Source of the DNA: Hofstenia miamia
Lineage: Eukaryota; Xenacoelomorpha; Acoela; Hofsteniidae
Reading direction: 5' to 3'
Length of the DNA stretch: 64,000 nt
Assembly: GCA_900660155.1 (NCBI GenBank)
Contig: CABFPE010000412.1
Span: forward strand, 429,504 to 493,503
Positions 45,117 to 57,136 of this stretch are shown one piece after another. The translations under genes were made by a program, and so were the position numbers. The notes under the pieces are model-generated. The model was not told where the DNA came from, ran no database searches, and saw nothing but the letters and a program-made list of their open reading frames with translations. The number at the start of each line of letters is the position of its first letter. The stretch's first letter is position 1.

Positions 45117-47044
45117 NACCACCAAATCCTTTGGCCTTCGTCCCCGCCGCCGTAATGCACCTCGTCGTGACTGACTATCTCACTCTGATCTTCCTCCTCC
45201 CCGTAACACTGGCTTTTCCGTATTGCTTGCCAATGCCCACAGTCTTGTATCTTTGAACCGTCGTCTCAGCTTTTACAATTTCTTCTTGCAGTCTTATGTT
45301 GACTTCATTTTCATTACTGAAACCTGGCTTGATCCTGCCATTGCTGACAGTGTTGTTTTTCCCAACTCTACTCTTAAAGTTCTTTCTCGTATGGATCGAT
45401 CCAGTGGTCGCCATGGTGGTGTTCTCATTGCCTCTCGTCTTCCTAACCTTGACATCCGTCCCATTTCTTTCGATTTCTGTTGTGGCTGTGCTGTTGTTCT
45501 CAGTGACCACAATGTTTCTCTGCTCTGCGTTTACAACCCTCCTTCAAAAAGTGCTTTCGCATTCCCATTGCTGATTTATCATCTATGTTCGAGTCTTTTC
45601 ATGAGCAGTCTACCTACCTCTCTCGTCATCTTGGCTTTTCCATTTGTCCTCATTTTCTTGTTTGTGATAACTTCAATCTTCCTAATGTCTGCTGGAATGC
45701 GTTCGACTCTACTGACACTTATGAGTCTGAAGTTTTTGCCTGCTATTCTCTTGAACAACTTGCATTTTCTCCTACTTCCAGCTCCTCTCTGCTTGATTTG
45801 GTTCTGTGCTCTCACCCCGATTATATATTTGACATATCTGTAATTCATGTTCCTGCTCAGCTGTCAGATCACTCATTCGTCAGCTTCAATCTGTTTGTCA
45901 ACTCTACTTCTCCATCTGCTAATCCGGCTGCTCCACAATATGCTCGATTTAACAGTGACTTTCTGTCACTTAATGCTGCTCTCTCATCTTCGCTGCCCGT
46001 TTTTAGTGATTCCTTCTCAGTTGACGATTGGTTCACTTTCTTTCATCAAGTTATTTCTTCTTATGTTCCTCGTCGGCGGAAAAAGCGTGCTTCTCTTCCT
46101 TTCTATTTTTNTGCTGCTCTCTCATCTTCGCTGCCCGTTTTTAGTGATTCCTTCTCAGTTGACGATTGGTTCACTTTCTTTCATCAAGTCATTTCTTCTT
46201 ATGTTCCTCGTCGGCGGAAAAAGCGTGCTTCTCTTCCTTTCTATTTTTCGTCCCTTACTGTGCACTCCTTGAATAAATTGGAGTCTTACAAACGCCATTC
46301 TGGTACTACTGCTACTCCGAAGCTTGCTTCTCTCACAGAAGATGTTATCAATTTTATGGAACTTGACAAAGTCTCTTTTCTGTCCAGCTTCTCGTCCGGT
46401 TCTCTTCAAGACCCTTATTCCTTCCTGCGTTCTCTTCATTCCAAGCCTGAGCTCCCCACTCTACTTCCATGCCTGTGATCTCCTTCTGTTCAATCGACTA
46501 CTGACTCGCAAATTGGATCTTGATCCTTTTGATTTCATTAAGTTCTCTAATTCCTGCTGATGTTGTCACCTTCTCCATTCGTCGTACAAAGAAACATCGC
46601 ACCCTTCACTCGTTTTTCAATCGTGATTGTACTGCTGCTAATTACATCTTGACTCGCAACCCTCTAACAGCGATTGATTTCTTTTCCCCGCCACCGAGCT
46701 TCAAGAAATCTTTGATGGCTTTCCTCTTTGCCGAGCCCTTCTCCAACTTCGCCTACTCTTCCATTTGCTCCTATTTCATCTCCTGTGACTGTCCTCGCTG
46801 CCGTAAAACTTGACTTGTTTTTATTTATTTTTTTTGTTGTGTATGCCTTCAGCGGCTAAATAAAGTCATTGATTATTATTATTATTATTATTATTATTCT
46901 TGTAAAAATTAAGCGAATAGCCTGAAACTTTGGTATATGGGAGATTTCGGTCTGCTTATAAACATACTTGAGTTTCGGCCTCATCTTGTAATTATTCATG
47001 AAAAAAAGTGTCAATTATTCCAAGAGCCCGCTCAGTACACCAAA

Positions 47045-47960
47045 TTAGAATTTACCATAGTATAAAACGAACCCTATTTTAATTATTATTATTGCTATTA
47101 TTTCACAACTCAAATAGGCAATTACAAAATCAATAATATACATGTATACTATATTCATGTCGCCGAACTGATTGATGAACAGATAGTACATTTCTTTTAA
47201 ATTCTCTAACGCCCGAGGACTGGCGTACTTCAAGAGGTAGTCCCTTAAATACTGTTGGAGCACACACTGAAAATGCTTTTCCGTCGAATTTCTCCTGGTT
47301 CTGGGTATCATGAGCAATCCCCTGAGATCTCAATTCCCTTTATTGATATGAACCATTCCAGTTAGGTATAGAGGCCCCATTTTATGCAGGCATTTCCAAA
47401 TTATTAGGCAAATTTTGTACATATTCCTGTTTCACTCTCAACCAGTGCAACTCCAAAATTGTCGGAGACATTCTTTCCGGTAGCCTTGATTGAAAACCAA
47501 CCTGGCACATCTATTCTGAACAATTTGAAGGCCTTCCAAATGACAAGACCCAATTTGATATAGTTGACCATTGTAGTACTTGTAACATTTAAATATTCTC
47601 GTATCTTAGCAATGTTTCATAAGATGAAATTTGATGATTTTATTTTCATATTCAATTGCGGTCTTTTCGACATGCTACTGTCAAACATGCACCCCAGATT
47701 CATAATAGGATCGCAACCCGAAGCCCTACTACTGGTTAAAAACTTTGTCTTTACATTATTGAAGCCACATTTCATCAATTGAGATAGCTCCCCAATTATC
47801 GTGGAGAGATAGTTTTTTGGTGAATCATGGACTTCCTCTTCGACAGTTGCATGTCATCAGCATAGATATCATAAGGTATTTTATGAGAAGTTAGAAACTG
47901 CTATATAAATGAGTTATAAATCGTGAACAAGATCGGGGCTAAAACTGAACTGACCCAAAT
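47045..47960 (-). mobile_element. LINE fragment (reverse transcriptase and C-terminal end), other family
   Basis: The minus strand reads VLAPILFTIYNSFI, then YDIYADDMQLS (the YxDD box, near 47870). Much further along come LHWLRVKQEYVQN and, at 47130-47333, IAHDTQNQEKFDGKAFSVCA and FKGLPLEVRQSSGVREFKRN. The last part is the typical W-x-LP-x-R...F-x2-A-P-x-LWN-x-LP end of CR1/L2-like LINEs. Several stops separate these pieces. It differs from LINE copies A-C. The 5' part is missing. Confidence 0.7.
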
Positions 47961-48550
47961 CAATGCTAGAGCTAATTTACAGAATTCTATGCAGTATGAA
48001 TGAAGCATGGAATTCTGTTTGAATTAAGTAAAAGAATAAGAATGAAGAAGAGTAACATTTCAATGCTTATGCATGACAGGTAAACACATTGATTAAAATT
48101 TGACAAAATAGTATTCTCTGAAGGATCTTCAAGATAAATGCAGTGCTAGTTGTCATAAATAAACGATTAATTTCGATCAAATACGTGTGAAAGTGTTTAA
48201 ATGGACGGCAAGAAGAATAAGGATAAATAATCCTCTATGGAACTAATTCTTCTATGGAATGGAAAATGTTGGCTTGAACAGCAATTGCTTAGCCTAAATA
48301 TAACTTAAGTAAGTGTCAAGGATACAATGAAACTATATCAAAATAATTAGAAAATTAAGAAAAAAGCCTAACATTACAATTGACAAAAATATGTAGGTGT
48401 TGCAATTGTAATGCACAGTACTGTACATTAATAAATTGCAAAGTGTTAAAAACATAGTTAACAATTAAAACAAATATTCAAACTCAAATTTTATAAAGCA
48501 TGCTATACTATAAGTTGCAAACCCCAATGAAATGAGAATCCAGAGAAATC
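47961..48550. other. Intergenic, no gene seen
   Basis: AT-rich sequence without a coding or structural signal that I can support. Confidence 0.4.
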
Positions 48551-48559
48551 AAACCAAAC

Positions 48560-49210
48560 TACACTAAGAGAATCAGAAGTACTTGGATTCTACTTGGACA
48601 TTCCACGCTCTCGGTTAACACTCACAAAAGAAAGAGAAATCATAATCGGTTCGATTCTGGCGATGGATCTTACGAACATCTCTGGGAATATGCAGGAACG
48701 AGTTTTGGGTCATCTGGCCTTCGCTTAGCCGCTATTCGCCCGTGGGGTTTTATTCGTTCGCTGTATGCTGCCATGGATAGATTACGTTAATCCGAATTCT
48801 GTATATGAGATTCCTCATCATTACTCAATGGAAATCGTCAACAAAGAGTGGCACATTCACACAAAGGAACTCCTTACCCTAGCAGTCACATTCTTTTGCA
48901 AAGCCTCACTCTACGGTATACACAGACTCGGTGCTAATAAGTATAAGATAGTGCAATTTCAGAATTTAGAACTTTCATTAATGGTGGATTTATTACTTTT
49001 TGTTAGAAATATTAGAGTGAAGTGGGTATGTTCGCAGGAAAATCCTGCTGATGTTTCTTCACGCGACTTAGAATACTTTCCCCGATTTACCTAATAGTGT
49101 TTTTGACTTTATCTCGCAACCTATACGCACGGCTTTTGCCAAGCTTGATTTTCATATATAAAGCGAGATGACGTCAAACTTTTTCAGTACTCGATTTGTA
49201 ACCGTTCAGA
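48560..49210 (+). mobile_element. DIRS/LTR-type retroelement fossil (RT end and RNase H)
   Basis: Plus-strand frames preserve the stretch after the reverse-transcriptase core (EVLGFYLDIPRSRLTLTKER) and an RNase H-like region (TKELLTLAVTF, VKWVCSQENPADVSSRD) at 48765-49094. The arrangement fits DIRS-like elements better than gypsy, but this is uncertain. No long terminal repeats or recombinase were recognised next to it. It looks old and broken. Confidence 0.55.
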
Positions 49211-49757
49211 GAAGAGAATAAATGACCTAGATACAATTTCGGTTTATCAAAAGAAGTCAACCTGCATTGTCCTCAGTATGATATTTGATTCGATTAGATA
49301 ACGGGTATGATGTACTGTTGCATGTTCGATATGAGTAAAGCATTTGATCTAATAATTAGTTGCTTATCCGATCGTTATTTCCTGTATCCTATGGAAGCAT
49401 TTCCAGTGATAGAGGGCCACAAGTGACATTAGAAGAACATTTCCTTATCTTCAAATCTGATTTAAATGGTAAATTTAACCTCACATGAATTTTGACCTAA
49501 CATCCATTGCGGCTTTGAACAAAATAAGAACCTCTTTACAAAAATGGCCTTCTTGTGAACGCAAAGTGCTAACATAATAATTACTAATAGGGATAAGCTT
49601 AGTTCATACGCGATTCATGCCATAATTAACACATCTAATATAGTTAAGTTTTTGGCTTTTACGATTGATTGAAAAATAAAGAAACCAGCCGAACGATTCA
49701 AAATGCTCAAGAAATGTGATAGAAAAACTTCTATTTCACCCCTCCGAATTTTTACTA

Positions 49758-50180
49758 GCAACAACAACAAAAACTTTATTCGCAGGCGTTAAAACAAATA
49801 AAATTTAAAAATAAAGTATTTTAACAAAACTATAAGTATTAATAAGAACAGGAAGAGCATTTACAATATATAAGATAAGAAGACGACTTATCAAAATTGA
49901 AGAGGAAAAAAGAGGACCAGACTAAGTAGAGAGAGAGGACTTAAATTTAGAAGATAAGATAAAATAGTAATTAGGTAGTTAGTCATAGGAATAACGCGAA
50001 TGAAGAATTTTGTGAAAGCGACAACAGATTTCGCATTCGTGGAGAAAAATATTTTTTAAGTTTGAAGCAAAATATTTGAAGGGCATACAGCGTTATTGTA
50101 CTTTAAGGGACCCAATTGGAGTGGTGCCATAAAATTGTTTATACACTCGGAGAATGTGTAGATTTTCACATGCAGAGCAC
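49758..50180 (-). mobile_element. LINE 3' end fragment with (TTG)n tail
   Basis: Read on the minus strand, the sequence ends CGCCTGCGAATAAAGTTTTT followed by TTG repeats. That is the polyadenylation-like end of a jockey/CR1-type LINE. Coding remnants upstream are short (CFKLKKYFSPRMRNLLSLSQ). Confidence 0.45.
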
Positions 50181-51240
50181 ACTGACATCGTCAAAATGTA
50201 GCAAAAAAACAGTATTTCTATAATGATCCTCAATACAAGAATTTTTCACCTTCTGGTATTCAGGTGACACTAAACCGCTTACTGAAATAACGCAATTCAA
50301 GCATGCTTGTTTAATCAATTGCTATTTTACACGCATACATTCAAGGCCATACACAGGATTTTCTAAAGATTACATCGCAGAGTTTTGTGAAAATATTGAA
50401 AAAATATACTAAATGCATTTTACAACGTGAGCTTTTAATTTTTTTAATATTTACCAATTTTCTATTATAGAAATCAACTGTGAAAACCTAAACATGTTCT
50501 CCCTTGCGTATGCCACTGAATACTTTAACGATTAATAAATATAGGATATGCAAGAAAATGTTGGCTTTACATTACATAAATTTTTGTAATAATTTTAAAT
50601 GAAATCCTTGTAAAACCTTAAGTCTTTTAGTGAAACTAGTAACAAGCTTGAATAGCACCAAACTCCTAACATATTTGAAAGTACAGAGCACCACAATTTT
50701 AAAGCCCAATGCAATATTTTACAAGAGGCTTGAACTTCTTGTTCTTACACTAATGCCTTGAATTAGGATGGATACCACTGGCCTAGGACTCCTCTTACAT
50801 GACTTTTTTTGGTTAATAGAGTCCTTGTCTATGTATTTCGACATACATGTGTACGATTTAACCACGTTTTTATGCATATGGTCTAACTAAATGCTTAAAA
50901 AATTCTACATAACAATGTTAAGAAAAGGTTACGCAGGGCAGATAAATAGCGCAACGGCTTTGCGTTAAGTGATTGCACTTACACATCAAAAATTCGCAAA
51001 ATACCTAGTAAATAGCCATTTTGAAAGTTGTCCCAACATCACACATATTGGCGGTGATTGTTATATCCATTTTAGAAAGTAAAAAATCACATTAAAAAGC
51101 AATTATGATATAATAAAACTTAAATTTTAATTTTATATTTCAACATTTAATATTTTTAGTAAATTTGGTATTTGACTAAATGAATACTTGTAAAAATTTA
51201 TATTTTTTGGGACATTTTTGAATTTTAGATTTTTGTGACA
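50181..51240. other. Upstream region of TFDP, no gene seen
   Basis: AT-rich sequence between the LINE fragment and the first TFDP coding exon. The promoter and 5' untranslated exon of TFDP may lie here but I cannot point to them. Confidence 0.35.
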
Positions 51241-54200
51241 ATGTCGCAATGTATACCATTGTCAGGCTTGTGGAATGATAAAGGTTGGTTAATCTTGTAG
51301 TTTATTCGTTAATAAATTTTTCCAGGTCTTATAGATGATGCTAGTCAAAATTTTAATGATTCTGATGCCGATCTTCACGATGATTTGTTGCGTTACTTTA
51401 AAGATTCAGGCTTAGAAACGTTTGCTAAAGATGTAGTCATTTTTCCATTAACATTTTTACATAGTTTTTTAGGGTGGCTTGATTGTTAATGGTGAGATTT
51501 CTGAACCGAAAGGGAAAGGTAAAATTTTTTATATACTAGGGGTATTTGATTTATTTGTTGGTTTCTTAAGATTTTCTTTTCTCAGTGTATATTCAAGAGC
51601 TATTACAAGAGGTTTTAATTCCTTTATGTTGGATAATTCTTTTGCATTATTAATTGATGTAAATAGAGAACAATGTAGTAATTGTGATAAAGATAAGTGA
51701 ATATCTTTATTGATGAGCTCGTAGTCATAATCACCTAGCGTAATATGTTATTCACATCCTTTTCTTACATTTGATTATAGCATATTTCCTTTCATCGATG
51801 AGTCCAACAAGGCATTCATCAAGTCTAGGACATTATTGTGCAAAGCTCAAAAGTTACTTGTAATTGCTGAAATCTTTAAGTGTTCATTTACAATTTATGA
51901 GATATGCTTTAGCTTACAATAGTCCCACAAGCATGTATTTATTGGCAACTAGTACAGTAGAACTCCTCTATAGTGAATTGCGGTTGGTTACTATAGACGA
52001 TTCAGTTCATTGAGGATGAAAAAATACTTGTTACTCTTGTATTTATTGCAAGTATATAGCAAACGCTGTGATCAGGGTAACTGCAGTGTAACAATATGGG
52101 TATGTATTGTTAATGTATATTTGTTACATTTTCTCCTTGAATTGCTTTCCATAATGAGGGGTTTTTGCTTAGTCCATAATTGCATTTATTACATCTGAAA
52201 AAATAAAACTATTGCATATTTAATTCTTATATAAAGGAATTCAACATAAACTAGGAAAATCACACAAGGATAATAGTAGCATTTCTAATAGAGACACAGA
52301 GGAACAAGAGAATGTTCATTTCGACGTACGCCAACTATTCAGAACCAGAAATAAATACTACTCTAGAAAAATCATAGCCCCCAGAGCTCACACTGCATCA
52401 AGTTTATATCTCACTGAGCAAACTCAAAAAAACTCCTTCCATATTGGTTATTTAAACAGAATGCCCATAACTTCGCTAGCCCTCTGAGACACATTTATAA
52501 TCTCTGCCTTATTCAAAATAAAATGAAATCAGTCGAAAACATGAATCAGCTTCGGCCAATATCTGTAACACCCATTCTTTCAAAGCATTTCGAGAGGTGT
52601 TTGTACGACATTTTCATATCTCCAAGCTACAATGAGAATTTGCAGAAAAATCAGAAAACTAATGTCTATATTTTTACCTCAATTAAGTTACGGCATCTCG
52701 GTTTGGGGTGGTTGCTCGAAGTTGAGCGTTATCGACTAGACAACCAGCGGCTAACCTCAGAGGCGTTAGTAAGAAGCTCAGAAAACTGTTTCCAGATCGT
52801 TACTTGAGCCAGTATTGTTTTTAACCTAACTGATAAGTCGGTTGTTTTCCGATATATTTATAGTTAATTGTTATTGTTATTATAGAGGAAGTCTATTATG
52901 GAAGCAGTTCATTATAGAGGATTTTCACTACTGTATATTTGGATGATTTAAGAGGTCATTTTATAATTTTTTAGTTGACGAATTTTTGTAAAAAGTTTAT
53001 TGCATTGGTTTGCAGTACAAATACATGAGAATCTTGATAATATATTGGGCTATTTAAAATTTATGCAATTGATGGGATTTAATTTACGATTAGTTCGTGC
53101 ATTTTAGCAAATATGATATATTTTAATATTTAGGTGGTTTTGCGGATGCAGCTCATGTAAGTGCTATTTATACTGAAGTGAGTGGGTGTAAATATTTGTG
53201 CCATAGTAGATAAATACATTTTGAGCGACTACTTCAAATGCCTTTAGCATGCTGTCGTTCATCCAATATAATTTTTTTGTCGGGAGGATGGTGCATGAAG
53301 TCCATTTGATTGAATTGCTTTGCACTTGGGCGTGTCACACCTCTAATATTTTAATTTTAACAATAGTTTTTATGCAAGGATTCTTTAGATAACCCCGAAA
53401 AAATCTTCACATTCAAATAATGTATTAGAACCGTCTTCATCCAATATGTGGTATGTATTGTATTTCACTTAATTACATTCTATGTTGCTGACTTGCAAAT
53501 ATGTGTAATATTGTGTAGTCATATTCTATATTTTTTTTATTTTACATAAATGAAAGAACAACAAATTGAAATTGACACACATTCTAATTACTTTCTATGT
53601 GAATCTGAATTAATATTTAGAATTGAGTGCCCACAGGGGTTACATTAATTCTTCGCATTGTAAGCAATGCAAATTTATTTGAAAATATTGACTTATCGTC
53701 AGCCTAATTTACTATCTGGTTATTTTAGGAAACGAAATAAGTTTGCCGGTGAGCGTGGCAATAAAGGGTTACGTCATTTCAGCACTAAGGTTTGTCAGAA
53801 AGTCCAACAGAAAGGTGTTACTACGTATAATGAAGTTGCAGATGAACTTGTTCAGGAATATATAGAACCTACTCGGCGACCAAATTTAATTGCAGAACAG
53901 GTTAATATATATATATAGTTATAAAAGCGCTTTGTTGATATTATTGCAGGAATTTTTAAGAATTTTTTAAAAAATATTTTAAGAATATTTACAGGTTTTA
54001 CAGATAAAATTAATATAATCCTTAACTTTGGGCGTATTTACATCATTGTTTGTTAAATTTTTAAGCGGAAAACATGAATTAAAAAACAAATTCTATTAAC
54101 ATATTTACAGAATTTTGTTGTTTGCTCTCCTTTATTGTCATGAAAATGATTAATAAATAACCAGACTTAAGTGTTAAAGTGGTATGTGATTCATCATTAG

Positions 54201-57136
54201 ATTTGGCTGGTTACTACTTACTAGTAAGTCTACTGACTAGTGCAAGGCATATTTTAAGTTTTTTTACAACTGCCCTTACTCAACCCGATAGTCTCTGTAT
54301 ATATATACTCATACTTGCACTTTGTGCATTTTAAAAACCTACTAGCTTGCGCTTTGTACAATTCCCACGCACACTTGCGCTTTGTACACGTTATTAAATT
54401 TCAGATTCCCCTTGCTGATTTTTCATCCATGCTTGCTTACTTTCATGATCAGTCTATCACTCTCTCTCTCGTCAACTTGGATTTCCCACTCCTCATCTCC
54501 CCATCTGTGGTGACTTCCACCTCCATTGTTGGAATGCACTTGACTCTAATGACGCCTATGAATCCGCTGTTCGGGATCTTTTTGCTTCCTACTCTCTTGA
54601 ACAACTTGTATTTTCTCCTACTTTCCGCTCCTCCCTTCTTGACTTGGTTTTGTGCTCTCACCCTGATCGTATTTTTGACACCTCTGTTGTCCCTGTTCCG
54701 GTCGAACTGTCTGATCACTCATTTGTTCGCTTCAACCTGTCTGTCAATTCTATTACCCCATCTGCTTGTCCTGCCACTCCTCAATACGTTCGATCTAACA
54801 GTGACTTTTTATCTCTATATGCTGCTCTCTCTTCTTCATTTGCCATTTTTAATTACTCCTTCCTTCACCAAGTTATTTCATCCTTTGTTCCTCGTCGTCG
54901 GAAAAAGCGTATTTCTCTCCCTTTCTATTTCTCATCCCTTACTGTACACTCTTTGAATAAACTCGAATCTTTCAAACGCCGTTACAGTCTTTCCAATTCT
55001 TGAGACCTTTCTTCTCTCACCGAAGACGTCATCAACTTTATGGAACTCGACAAAATCGCTCTGTTGTCCAGCTTCTTATCTGGATCCCTTCAGGACTCTT
55101 ATGCTTTCTTGCGTTCCCTGAATTCCAAACCTGACCTCCCCTGGTTGCATTTCTAAAGCTTTTGATCGGNTGCTCTCACCCTGATCGTATTTTTGACACC
55201 TCTGTTGTCCCTGTTCCGGTCGAACTGTCTGATCACTCATTTGTTCGCTTCAACCTGTCTGTCAATTCTATTACCCCATCTGCTTGTCCTGCCACTCCTC
55301 AATACGTTCGATCTAACAGTGACTTTTTATCTCTATATGCTGCTCTCTCTTCTTCATTTGCCATTTTTAATTACTCCTTCCTTCACCAAGTTATTTCATC
55401 CTTTGTTCCTCGTCGTCGGAAAAAGCGTATTTCTCTCCCTTTCTATTTCTCATCCCTTACTGTACACTCTTTGAATAAACTCGAATCTTTCAAACGCCGT
55501 TACAGTCTTTCCAATTCTTGAGACCTTTCTTCTCTCACCGAAGACGTCATCAACTTTATGGAACTCGACAAAATCGCTCTGTTGTCCAGCTTCTTATCTG
55601 GATCCCTTCAGGACTCTTATGCTTTCTTGCGTTCCCTGAATTCCAAACCTGACCTCCCCTGGTTGCATTTCTAAAGCTTTTGATCGGCTCCCTCATTCTA
55701 TCCTTCTTTACAAATTATGTTTATTTGGCTTTGATGCTGATTTCATCGAACTCTTTCAGTCATACCTGTCCAATCGTCGTCAGTGTGTCAAAATCAACTC
55801 GTCTATTTCTTCCCCTGCTCTTGTCTCTAGTGGTGCTCCTCAAGGTTCCGTGTTTGCGGTTCTCTTCTTCCTTGTTGCTATCAACGACCTCCCTCAATCT
55901 GTCCTCAACTCATCCCTTGATGACCCTGCGATTTTCAACTTTGGCAGTTCTTTTGCCTCCAATATTACCTCTGATCTTGAGCTTTTGTCTACTTGGTCTT
56001 CTGTTAACCATTTTGATTTTAGCCCAAGCAAGACATGTGGTATTTCCTTTTCTATATCTCCCCCTTCTGATCTTCCTCTTTCTGTGAACTTTTCTCCTCA
56101 TCATACTCATCTTGGAGTTCAACTTGCTGCTAACTTGAATTGGTCTGGTCATGTGTCCTTTCGCCTCCGCAAAGCTAATTCCTCACTCTTTGCCCTCTTC
56201 CGCAATGCTCCCTTTAATTCCACTTCTGCTGTGAAACTCTCTTTGTTCAAGTCCATTCCTCCCGCCATTCTTCTCTTTGCAGCGATTGATTTCTTTTCCC
56301 CTCCTCCGAGCTTCAAGAAATTTTTGATGAATTTCCTCTTTGCTGAGCCATTCTCCAACTTCGCCTACTCGACTATATGCTCCTATTTCATCTCCTGTAA
56401 TTCTCCTCGCTGCCGTAAAACCTGACTTGTTTATTTTTTGTAGTGCATGCCTTCAGCGGCTAAATAGTCATTTATTATTTTTATTATTATTATTATAATA
56501 TTTTTCTAAATCTGCACTTTTGCATTTCAATGAACTTTGCTTTTTAATTTCATGATGATGAAATACTTCAGCGTTTAAATGCCCAAATGGCCCTTGTTTC
56601 CGAAAGCGTAAGTGCTGAAAAAATCTTATGAAATTGCTTGTTGAACAATCACCAATTCATTTTCTATATTGAACTAAGCGGCATTGATATTTAGATATAT
56701 GATCAGAAAAACATTCGAAGACGAGTGTATGACGCCTTAAATGTCCTTATGGCAATGAACATAATTTCAAAAGAGAAGAAAGAAATCAAATGGATTGGTC
56801 TTCCTACCAACTCTGTACAAGAAATGCATAATTTAGAAGTATGATATCTATATCACTTAAAAATTAAGTTGTTTTTAGCAAGAAAAACAGAAAAATTTAG
56901 AGCGGATTAATCAGAAAAAGAATCAATTGAATGAGTTGATCATGCAGGTAGATTAATATTTTTTATTTTGTTTCAATGCTCATTTAGCAAGTGGCCTTTA
57001 AAAATTTAATAATGCGCAATCGCGAATATGAAGCGGAACATGGACCACCAGAACCCAATTCAATAATCAAACTTCCTTTTATTGTGGTCACTACCGACAA
57101 AAACACAGTCATCGAATGCAGCATATCAAGCAACAA
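51241..57136 (+). CDS. TFDP1: Transcription factor DP (E2F dimerisation partner), ten visible exons
   Basis: DP proteins pair with E2F to bind and control cell-cycle promoters in the nucleus. In-phase exons: 51241-51283, 51326-51432, 51473-51518, 53134-53156, 53389-53450, 53729-53900, 56572-56607, 56695-56838, 56879-56947 and 56988-57136. All introns are GT-AG; four are only 40-42 nt. The protein starts [15 protein letters not shown] and contains [14 protein letters not shown], similar to the start of vertebrate TFDP1. A winged-helix DNA-binding domain follows: [72 protein letters not shown]. Then come the coiled heptads and dimerisation domain: [40 protein letters not shown]. The matches are very strong; whether it is TFDP1 or TFDP2 cannot be said in an invertebrate. 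The C-terminal part was not found. The most N-terminal exons are less certain. Confidence 0.93.
51955..52933. mobile_element. Pogo/Tigger-type nonautonomous element in TFDP intron
   Basis: CAGTAGAACTCCTCTATAGT starts at 51955 and CAGTAGTGAAAATCCTCTAT, read in reverse, starts at 52933. Both are flanked by TA. Subterminal CTCTATA-like repeats recur inside both ends. No transposase is present; the interior holds a LINE fragment. The element lies in the 1.6-kb TFDP intron between 51518 and 53134. Confidence 0.7.
52230..52870 (+). mobile_element. LINE fragment nested in pogo-type element
   Basis: The plus strand reads [20 protein letters not shown] (the start of a LINE reverse transcriptase) and, after an internal deletion, [17 protein letters not shown], part of the C-terminal region. 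Catalytic motifs are absent. Upstream of 52523 a linker-like stretch is readable ([19 protein letters not shown]). Confidence 0.6.
54400..56490 (+). mobile_element. LINE copy C in TFDP intron, internally deleted
   Basis: Same family as copies A and B. The plus strand holds the endonuclease end ([12 protein letters not shown]), the linker ([20 protein letters not shown]), then jumps to reverse-transcriptase motif A remnant and motif B ([20 protein letters not shown]). The C-terminal part follows, ending CAGCGGCTAAATAGTCATTT plus ATT repeats. The segment carrying the catalytic FLD of motif A is deleted at a short CATT repeat, and the YVDD box is replaced by SLDDPAIF. The N at 55170 separates identical 517-bp stretches (54653-55169 and 55171-55687), probably an unmerged overlap. 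It occupies most of the 2.7-kb TFDP intron between 53900 and 56572. Confidence 0.85.

Larger units (their letters stand above)
43676..46895 (+). mobile_element. LINE copy B: 5' region, ORF1, endonuclease; reverse transcriptase deleted
   Basis: The copy starts after ATT repeats with a 5' region of GTCCGC-type repeats. Then come ORF1 (43819-44556), an APE endonuclease frame (from 44560), a linker and finally the C-terminal tail, ending CAGCGGCTAAATAAAGTCAT plus ATT repeats. The reverse-transcriptase core is missing: the linker ending FLRSLHSKPELPTLL (near 46450) joins directly to the region matching copy A near 18625. Single Ns at 45117 and 46111 join overlapping versions (44507-45116 against 45123-45719; 45974-46110 against 46112-46248) with a few differences, so the true length is shorter than shown. 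Confidence 0.85.

Noticed and set aside
49300-49400. MFDMSKAFD, LINE reverse-transcriptase motif A
   Set aside because: The motif is readable but isolated; no other reverse-transcriptase motif lies in order around it, so no feature is claimed.
54310-54395. Repeated CACTTGCGCTTTGTACA motif, and a distant partial match near 58345, as element ends
   Set aside because: Only two or three imperfect copies with no paired inverted ends. Too little support.
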